Below are positions 15,167-19,878 of a stretch of 19,878 bases of DNA, in pieces. The notes under the pieces were generated by a model. The model was not told where the DNA came from and did not search any database. It saw only the letters and a program-made list of their open reading frames with translations. Location: assembly GCA_945957495.1 (NCBI GenBank), contig CAMFLG010000009.1, positions 1 through 19,878 of the forward strand, read 5' to 3'. Numbering within the stretch: the first letter of the stretch is position 1; each line of letters starts with the position of its first letter. The position numbers were made by a program, and so were the translations under genes. Source of the DNA: an uncultured Pseudorhodobacter sp. (lineage in GTDB: Bacteria; Pseudomonadota; Alphaproteobacteria; Rhodobacterales; Rhodobacteraceae).

Positions 15167-15838
15167 TTATTTTGCGCTTTGTCTGATACGCCACAGCAAG
15201 GCGACTGTCATCACCGCCCAAGCAGCGGCAAGCAGAAACCATGTGATCGCATAGCCCCAATGATCATTCGGAATAGCGGAGGTATCGACACCCAGCGCCT
15301 CTATCCCGTCACCGGTTGGCGCGTTGGCGACAATAAATGTCGGTTCCGTATTCAGAAACGCGGCCATCGCCACCGCATCGCGGGCAAACCACATGCCGGT
15401 CTTGGGGTCTGGTGGCGGCGTGAAGGAATCTGCATCACGCGGCCACATCAGATTGCCGGTGATTCTGACCTCGGTCACGCTCAGCGGCTTGGCCTTGTCA
15501 TCCTCGGCCAGAAAGCCGCGATCGACCAGCACGCGGCGGCCATCGGTGGTTTGCAGGACCGAAATCACCCGCACACCCGCGCCGACCTCTTTCTGGCCGG
15601 ACAGCACATAAAGATGCTCGCCCGTAAAGCTGCCTTCGGCAAAGACCGGGCGATAGCGGTCAGCCTCGGGGTCGGGCATTGCGGGAACGGCCACCGGCAC
15701 GCCGCCGATGCGGGCGTTGATATCGGCCAGAAGCGCATTCTTCCAATGCATCCGCTGCACCTGCCACACGCCCAGACCGCACAGCAGCGCCACACCAAAG
15801 ACGCCGAACACCAGCGCAGACAGAAAACGGAAATTCAT
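15167..15838 (-). CDS. SURF1 family cytochrome oxidase assembly protein
   Basis: SURF1 helps place heme a in subunit I of aa3-type oxidase. The 223 residues have the family layout: an N-terminal membrane helix leading into GLGVWQVQRMHWKNALLADI (the WQxxRxxWK motif), a periplasmic beta domain with VLVDRGF, and a C-terminal helix (YAITWFLLAAAWAVMTVALLW). GAAGG lies six bases ahead of the ATG. A hairpin separates it from ctaE, so it may be partly uncoupled from the subunit genes. thrC follows after nine bases. Confidence 0.93.
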   Translation of the reverse strand: MNFRFLSALVFGVFGVALLCGLGVWQVQRMHWKNALLADINARIGGVPVAVPAMPDPEADRYRPVFAEGSFTGEHLYVLSGQKEVGAGVRVISVLQTTDGRRVLVDRGFLAEDDKAKPLSVTEVRITGNLMWPRDADSFTPPPDPKTGMWFARDAVAMAAFLNTEPTFIVANAPTGDGIEALGVDTSAIPNDHWGYAITWFLLAAAWAVMTVALLWRIRQSAK

Positions 15839-15860
15839 CGCAGGGCCTTCAAATGAAACG

Positions 15861-15880
15861 CGCGGGCCAAGAGGCCCGCG
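15861..15880 (-). terminator. Hairpin between ctaE and SURF1 (terminator or attenuator)
   Basis: An 8-bp perfect stem, CGCGGGCC/GGCCCGCG, closes a four-base loop and on the minus strand is followed by TTTCATTT. It lies between the ctaE stop and the SURF1 start. It may partly stop transcription so that structural subunits are made in excess over the assembly factor, or it may protect the 3' end of the upstream mRNA. Confidence 0.55.
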
Positions 15881-15902
15881 CTTTGGTCAGATCAGGGAAA
15901 GC

Positions 15903-16742
15903 TCAGTGACCGCCCCAGATGTAGACAGCGGCAAACAGGAACAGCCAGACCACATCGACGAAGTGCCAGTACCAGGCAGCCGCCTCGAAACCCACATGCT
16001 GTTCAGTGGTGAAATGGCCCTTGTAGGTGCGGATCAGGCAGACCGCGAGGAAGATCGTGCCGATGATGACGTGGAAGCCGTGGAAGCCCGTCGCCATGAA
16101 GAAGGTGGACGGATAGATGCCATCGGTGAACCCGAAGGGCGCGTGCATGTATTCGTAAGCCTGGAAGAATGTGAAGAACATGCCCAGGGCAATCGCCAGG
16201 ATCAGGCCGTTCTTGATGTCCTTGCGGTTGTTGTTGTCATGCACCAGCGCATGGTGTGCCCATGTGGCGGCACAGCCAGAACACAGCAGGATCAGCGTGT
16301 TGATCAGCGGCAGGTGCCAGGGATCGAAGGGCACGATGCCTTCCGGCGGCCAGATCCCGTCTTTCAGCGGGCTCATCGGCCATTGGAACGCGCCATCGGC
16401 ATCCACCGGCGGAATGATCGGATACAGCGCGCTTTTGAAAAACGCCCAGAACCATGCCACGAAGAACATGACTTCCGACATGATGAACATCAGGAAGCCA
16501 TAGCGCAGGCCGATGCGCACAACGGGGGTATGATCGCCGGTCTGACCTTCGTGGACGACTTCGGACCACCAAGCATACATGGTGTAAAGTACGCCCACAA
16601 AGCCGATCAGGCCCATCCAAGGGCCATAGTTGTGCATCCACAACACGGCACCGAACAGCATAATGAAGGCCGATACGGCGCCCGTAAACGGCCAGATCGA
16701 CGGTGGCAGAATGTGGTAGTCATGGTTCTTGGCGTGGGCCAT
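15903..16742 (-). CDS. ctaE: Cytochrome c oxidase subunit III
   Basis: Subunit III of the aa3-type cytochrome c oxidase in the inner membrane, 279 residues with seven hydrophobic segments. Typical motifs: HDYHILPPSIWPF at the N-terminus, WWSEVVHEGQTGDHT, GLRYGFLMFIMSEVMFFVAWFWAFF, GIVPFDPWHLPLINTLILL, ATGFHGFHVIIG and WYWHFVDVVWLFLF at the C-terminus. The glutamate in MSEVMFF and the HGFHV histidines are conserved in the family. Start ATG with a GAGG-type site. Gene order ctaG-ctaE is typical of Paracoccus and Rhodobacter. Confidence 0.97.
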   Translation of the reverse strand: MAHAKNHDYHILPPSIWPFTGAVSAFIMLFGAVLWMHNYGPWMGLIGFVGVLYTMYAWWSEVVHEGQTGDHTPVVRIGLRYGFLMFIMSEVMFFVAWFWAFFKSALYPIIPPVDADGAFQWPMSPLKDGIWPPEGIVPFDPWHLPLINTLILLCSGCAATWAHHALVHDNNNRKDIKNGLILAIALGMFFTFFQAYEYMHAPFGFTDGIYPSTFFMATGFHGFHVIIGTIFLAVCLIRTYKGHFTTEQHVGFEAAAWYWHFVDVVWLFLFAAVYIWGGH

Positions 16743-16769
16743 GGTCAGGTTCCCTCGGTTTTCTTATCG

Positions 16770-17339
16770 TTAGTCTATCGGCTGCGCGGGGCTTGCGGCA
16801 AGCGCCGCCTGCTTTTGCGGAAGCTGGATTTCGTGGAAAGTATAAGACAGCGTGATTTCCTGAATCTGCGACGCCTCTGGATCATTCATGATGGACGGAT
16901 CGACGTAGAAAGACACCGGCATCACGACGCGTTCATGCGGTTGCAGAACCTGTTCGGTAAAGCAGAAACATTCGATCTTGGTGAAATAGCCGCCGGCCTG
17001 ATCGGGCACGACGTTATAGCTGGCCTGCCCCGCGATCACCGTATCGGTGGGGTTATAGGCCTCATAAAACGCCAGATTGGTTTCGCCGATGCGCACGGTG
17101 GTGGTGTGAACCTGCGGCTTGAACTGCCATGGCATCCCGGCCTCGACCGAGGCGTCAAAGCGGATCTTCACGGTGCGGTCCAGCACCTCATCCGCGCCGA
17201 CAGAGGAAATGGATGGGGTTCCGGCAAAGCCCGTGACCTGACAGAACCAGCGGTAGAACGGCACAGCGGCAAAGCTGAGCGACAGCATCACCAGCGTGAC
17301 ACTGAACAGGGTCAGGGCGGTTTTCTTTTGCGGCGTCAT
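16770..17339 (-). CDS. ctaG: Cytochrome c oxidase assembly protein CtaG/Cox11
   Basis: This copper chaperone delivers copper to the CuB site of subunit I. The 189 residues show one N-terminal membrane helix (about 8-28) ending in the PFYRWFCQVTGFAGT motif (C33), and a periplasmic immunoglobulin-like domain with the copper-binding pair C124/C126 in KIECFCFTEQ. The family motif MPVSFYVDP follows. Its ATG overlaps the stop of the small membrane protein gene by four bases. It is in the expected place between ctaB and ctaE. Confidence 0.96.
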   Translation of the reverse strand: MTPQKKTALTLFSVTLVMLSLSFAAVPFYRWFCQVTGFAGTPSISSVGADEVLDRTVKIRFDASVEAGMPWQFKPQVHTTTVRIGETNLAFYEAYNPTDTVIAGQASYNVVPDQAGGYFTKIECFCFTEQVLQPHERVVMPVSFYVDPSIMNDPEASQIQEITLSYTFHEIQLPQKQAALAASPAQPID

Positions 17340-17560
17340 GGCGATGTTGTCGCGGGTGCAGGTGCGGGCGCCATTTCGGTCATCGGCACGGTGCTGCCCA
17401 GACCGCCCGGGGCGTCATTGGCATGCATCAGATCGCCGTTGGCGACCTTCACCAGTGTCAGCGCAAACACCAGCGCCACGAAAGACCCCAGCGCCACGCC
17501 AACGCCCAGATTGCGCGAGAAGCGGCGGCGGTGAATTTCATGTTCGGGGGGAAACGACAT
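17336..17560 (-). CDS. Small single-span membrane protein of the cta operon (CoxF-like position)
   Basis: A 74-residue protein with a basic N-terminus (EHEIHRRRFSRN), one membrane helix at about 18-40 and a Pro/Ala-rich tail, predicted to lie inside-to-outside. The ATG at 17560 is chosen because GGAGG sits eight bases ahead; a longer start at 17581 would fall inside ctaB. It is one base after the ctaB stop and overlaps ctaG by four bases, so translation is tightly coupled. A short ORF sits at this place in related cta loci. An accessory role in oxidase assembly is inferred from position only. Confidence 0.82.
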   Translation of the reverse strand: MSFPPEHEIHRRRFSRNLGVGVALGSFVALVFALTLVKVANGDLMHANDAPGGLGSTVPMTEMAPAPAPATTSP

Positions 17561-17561
17561 C

Positions 17562-18494
17562 TTACCAGCCTCCAATGCCATAGGGGCGCAGCACCATTTC
17601 AGCCAGCAGCGCGCCGAAATGCAGGAAGAGGTACAGCAGCGAGAATTTGAAGACCGACTTTTCGACGCGGTACTTGTCCGCCTCGGCCTGAACCTCGTCC
17701 CGCTTCCAGATGCGGTAGGCGCCGCGCAGGAATTCCGCGTTCAGGATCAGCGACGTGGCCAGATAGATCGGCCCGCCGATCGAGGTGAAAGAGGTCGCAA
17801 GCGCGACCGGCACCAGCAGGATCGTATAGACAAGGATATGGGTGCGGGTGGATTTCTTGCCATGCGTCACCGTCAGCATCGGCACGCCCGCCTTGGAATA
17901 ATCCTCGTTCATGAACAGCGCCAGCGACCAGAAATGCGGGGGCGTCCACATGAAGATCAGCATGAACATCAAAACCGCTTCGGTCGAGATCGACCCGGTT
18001 GCGGCAACCCAGCCGATCATCGGCGGAAACGCCCCCGCCGCACCACCGATGACGATGTTCTGCGGGGTCGAGCGTTTCAGCCACATGGAATAGACGACGG
18101 CGTAGAAAAAGATCGTGAAGGCCAGCAGCGCGCCTGCCAGCATATTGGTGGCCAAGGCCAGCATCACCACCGAAATGCCCGACAGCGCAAGGCCGATGGC
18201 CAGCGCCTCGCCGGGGGCGACCAGACCGGCGGGCACCGGGCGGCCCTTGGTGCGGCGCATCACGAGGTCAATATCGGCATCCCACCACATGTTCAGCGCG
18301 CCCGAGGCCCCTGCCCCCAGCGCAATGAACAAAATGGCGGTAAACGCCTCAACCGGGTGCAGATGCACGGGGGCCACCATCAGGCCGACAAAGGCCGTGA
18401 ACACCACCAGCGACATCACGCGCGGTTTCAACAACTGCACGAAATCGCCGAAACCGGCTTCCTGGGGCTGCTCGAAGGACCGGATATCGGCCAT
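17562..18494 (-). CDS. ctaB: Protoheme IX farnesyltransferase (heme O synthase)
   Basis: It adds a farnesyl group to heme B to make heme O, the precursor of heme A for aa3 oxidase; integral inner-membrane enzyme. The 310 residues carry the prenyltransferase motif N68-xxx-D72-xxx-D76 in NMWWDADIDLVMRRTKGRP, the second conserved loop with YSMWLKRSTPQNIVIGGAAGAFPPMIGW, and the HFWSLALFMNEDYSKAGVPM segment. About eight or nine membrane helices. Also called cyoE or coxE-like in other genomes. It lies 76 bases after ctaC. Confidence 0.97.
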   Translation of the reverse strand: MADIRSFEQPQEAGFGDFVQLLKPRVMSLVVFTAFVGLMVAPVHLHPVEAFTAILFIALGAGASGALNMWWDADIDLVMRRTKGRPVPAGLVAPGEALAIGLALSGISVVMLALATNMLAGALLAFTIFFYAVVYSMWLKRSTPQNIVIGGAAGAFPPMIGWVAATGSISTEAVLMFMLIFMWTPPHFWSLALFMNEDYSKAGVPMLTVTHGKKSTRTHILVYTILLVPVALATSFTSIGGPIYLATSLILNAEFLRGAYRIWKRDEVQAEADKYRVEKSVFKFSLLYLFLHFGALLAEMVLRPYGIGGW

Positions 18495-18521
18495 AGGTTC
18501 CTGGCTTTCCTAGACTGCGAA

Positions 18522-18537
18522 GGCCCCCGTGGGGGCC
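18522..18537 (-). other. GC hairpin between ctaC and ctaB
   Basis: A GGCCCCC/GGGGGCC inverted repeat lies in the 76-base gap after ctaC. On the minus strand no T run follows directly, so a simple terminator is doubtful. An mRNA-processing or 3'-end-stabilising structure that raises ctaC dosage over ctaB is possible. Confidence 0.35.
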
Positions 18538-18570
18538 CTTGGGCACGTTTTTCTTGCGCGGACGCGGGGC

Positions 18571-19422
18571 TTAGTTCATCGCCAGGGTCAGATTGCCGCC
18601 CTTGGCCTGTTCGACCCATGCGTCATAGGCTTCCTGGCTGACCACTTTCACCGTGATCGGCATATAGGCGTGGTCCTTGCCGCACAGGGTGGTGCATTGG
18701 CCGAAATAGACGCCTTCACGCTCTGCCTTGAACCACAACTGACCGATCCGGCCGGGGACGCCCGACTGCATCACGCCAAAGGCGGGCATGGCCCAGGCGT
18801 GGATCACATCCGCACCGGTGACTTGCACGACGATGGTTTTGCCGATCGGCAGCACAACGGCGTTGTCGGTGGCCAGCAGATATTCGTCAGCCGAGTAACC
18901 GGCCGCCGCGAGTTCATCTTTTTCCAGCTTGAGCGCGTCAAACTTCAGCGTCTCGCCATCGGCGGTTTTCACATCGGGGTATTCATAGGACCAGTACCAC
19001 TGGTTGCCGGTGGCCTTGATGGTAATGTCTGCCGTGGGAATGGTTTGCTGCAGGAAGAGTTCCGGCAGCGAGAACGACCCGATAACGACCAGAATAACCA
19101 CTGGAATCAACGTCCATGCGATTTCAAGCGGCGTGTTGTGGGTGAAGGTCCGGGGCGTCGGGTTGGCCTTGCGGTTGAAGCGCACGATGATGAACAGCAA
19201 CAGCAGGCAGACAAAGGCGACGATTGCAGAAATGATGACCAGGATCATGTGGTCCAGCCACTGCAGGCCGGCCGCAAGGTTGGTTCCGGCCGGCTGGTGT
19301 TCGGTCCCACCGGGGACAGGCGCACCCACAATCTCCAAAGCTGCTGCCATGGCCGTGCTGGTCTGCACGGCCAATCCCAGACCGGCAGCTGCAACAGCAT
19401 TGAAAGAGGACATAAGACGCAT
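18571..19422 (-). CDS. ctaC: Cytochrome c oxidase subunit II (CuA subunit)
   Basis: Subunit II receives electrons from cytochrome c through the binuclear CuA centre. About 283 residues: signal peptide (roughly 1-26, ending STAMA), two membrane helices (about 57-80 and 101-121), then the cupredoxin domain with ATGNQWYWSYEYPD. CuA ligands are H208, C243, C247, H251 and M254 (GQCTTLCGKDHAYM). The usual glutamate between the cysteines (CSELCG), whose side chain binds Mg/Mn, is T245 here, and the usual KxDAVPGR aspartate is a serine (MQSGVPGR). The ATG at 19422 fits the signal peptide and has GGGA seven bases ahead; ATG 19428 or TTG 19440 are alternatives. No cytochrome c domain is fused at the C-terminus. 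Confidence 0.95.
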   Translation of the reverse strand: MRLMSSFNAVAAAGLGLAVQTSTAMAAALEIVGAPVPGGTEHQPAGTNLAAGLQWLDHMILVIISAIVAFVCLLLLFIIVRFNRKANPTPRTFTHNTPLEIAWTLIPVVILVVIGSFSLPELFLQQTIPTADITIKATGNQWYWSYEYPDVKTADGETLKFDALKLEKDELAAAGYSADEYLLATDNAVVLPIGKTIVVQVTGADVIHAWAMPAFGVMQSGVPGRIGQLWFKAEREGVYFGQCTTLCGKDHAYMPITVKVVSQEAYDAWVEQAKGGNLTLAMN

Positions 19423-19654
19423 GTTCATTTCCCGTATCAAAGGGCGGCTTTCACGCCACCTTTTCGGCCATGCCCGGCATTTGGGCAGAATCCCGTTGTT
19501 TCTATGGCCCGTGAAACCATATTAGGCGCGATACGACAAGAGAAACGTGCGGCATTTTCGCGCTGCGTGACATAGATCAAGGAAATTCGCGGTCGGTTCA
19601 GCGGCGCCGGTGGGATGGCGGCGGTGGAAATGAGGCGCAAGGCAGGCAAAACAA
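19423..19654. promoter_or_regulatory. Divergent promoter region between ctaC and the hydrolase gene
   Basis: This 232-base gap holds no convincing gene. It separates the long minus-strand cta transcript from the plus-strand hydrolase and must carry the ctaC promoter. I could not assign a clear -35/-10 pair on either strand. The FNR-type box near its middle is listed separately. Confidence 0.5.
19567..19580 (-). promoter_or_regulatory. FNR/FnrL-type binding site upstream of ctaC
   Basis: On the minus strand the sequence is TTGAT-CTAT-GTCAC, which differs in only the last base from the Rhodobacter FnrL pattern TTGAY-N4-RTCAA. It lies 145 bases upstream of the chosen ctaC start and 75 bases upstream of the hydrolase start. 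Oxygen-dependent control of the aa3 oxidase genes is plausible; whether it activates or represses depends on the promoter position, which is not known. Confidence 0.5.
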
Positions 19655-19878
19655 ATGACATTTTTGAAATACGCCTTTGCCGCCGCCGTGCTGATTTACC
19701 TTGGGATCGCCGCGCTGATGGTCACGTTTCAGCGCCAGTTGCAGTATTTCCCTGCCCAAAAGGCGCTTTTGCCGCAGGCGCTGGGGTTGAAATCGGTGGC
19801 GGTCGTGCCGCTGACCGCCGCGGACGGTACGCGGATCGTGTTGTGGTACGCGGCACCGGCCCCGGGCCAGCCGACGAT
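19655..19878 (+). CDS. Alpha/beta hydrolase, N-terminal part (cut by the window edge)
   Basis: The frame starts at ATG 19655 and is open to the right edge, giving about 74 residues. It begins with a membrane anchor (about residues 5-22, FAAAVLIYLGIAALMVTF), followed by QRQLQYFP and then LTAADGTRIVLWYAAPAPGQPT. This is the opening of membrane-anchored alpha/beta hydrolases of the BEM46/YfhR type, in which the HGN oxyanion loop follows straight after. The catalytic residues are beyond the edge, so activity cannot be judged. Only a weak ribosome site (AGGCAGG) precedes the ATG. Confidence 0.75.
   Translation, partial: MTFLKYAFAAAVLIYLGIAALMVTFQRQLQYFPAQKALLPQALGLKSVAVVPLTAADGTRIVLWYAAPAPGQPT

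Noticed and set aside
14660..15856. 398-residue open frame on the plus strand
   Set aside because: Antisense to thrC and SURF1, no recognisable motif, high His/Arg/Gln content.
15708..17534. 608-residue open frame on the plus strand
   Set aside because: Antisense to SURF1, ctaE, ctaG and the small membrane protein gene, all recognisable. Its composition is that of a shadow frame.
18529..19575. 348-residue open frame on the plus strand
   Set aside because: Antisense to ctaC, whose motifs are unmistakable.
1..19878. A defence system, CRISPR array, prophage or other mobile island
   Set aside because: No spaced direct repeats, transposase, integrase, nuclease or toxin-antitoxin pattern was seen. 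Gene content and codon style are uniform core-chromosome type.

Overview
The window looks like chromosomal DNA of an aerobic alphaproteobacterium of the order Rhodobacterales (Rhodobacter/Gemmobacter-like). The DNA is very GC-rich, with strong third-position G/C in every gene. The order ctaC-ctaB-(small ORF)-ctaG-ctaE-SURF1-thrC-M16 peptidase-GNAT matches the cytochrome oxidase locus I know from that group. No gene here pins down a species.

Layout, left to right. (1) 1-1344, plus strand: the 3' part of ptsP, enzyme I of the nitrogen phosphotransferase system. It converges on an EcsC-family gene (1490-2248, minus), and the gap holds three perfect back-to-back palindromes. (2) 2341-2841, minus: a GNAT acetyltransferase. 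(3) 2919-5838, plus: a flavin-reductase-fold protein, a GAP/LysE-like membrane protein, a GFA-type zinc protein and a cytochrome P450 with an unusual I-helix. (4) 5839-6153: intergenic, with three copies of a short palindromic repeat. (5) 6154-9304, plus, closely packed: mtnP, an SDR/DoxX-like gene broken by a frameshift in a G8 run, a DUF2269 membrane protein and apt, followed by a likely terminator. (6) 9468-19422, all minus, transcribed from right to left: ctaC, ctaB, a 74-residue membrane protein, ctaG, ctaE, SURF1, thrC, an M16 peptidase, a RimJ-like acetyltransferase, DUF1697, an FAD-linked oxidase and DUF1428. (7) 19655 to the right edge, plus: the start of an alpha/beta hydrolase. A divergent promoter region with an FNR-type box separates it from ctaC.

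Two groups make clear biochemical sense. MtnP splits methylthioadenosine (the polyamine and quorum-signal by-product) into methylthioribose-1-phosphate and adenine, and Apt turns the adenine into AMP. The ctaC-SURF1 block supplies subunits II and III of an aa3-type oxidase, heme O synthase, the CuB chaperone and SURF1. Subunit I (ctaD) and heme A synthase are not in the window.

I see no CRISPR array, rRNA, tRNA, transposase, prophage or recognisable defence system. This is mostly core chromosome. The points worth a second look are the G8 frameshift, the altered Mg/Mn-site residues in subunit II, the atypical P450, the two families of palindromic repeats and the FNR-like box.
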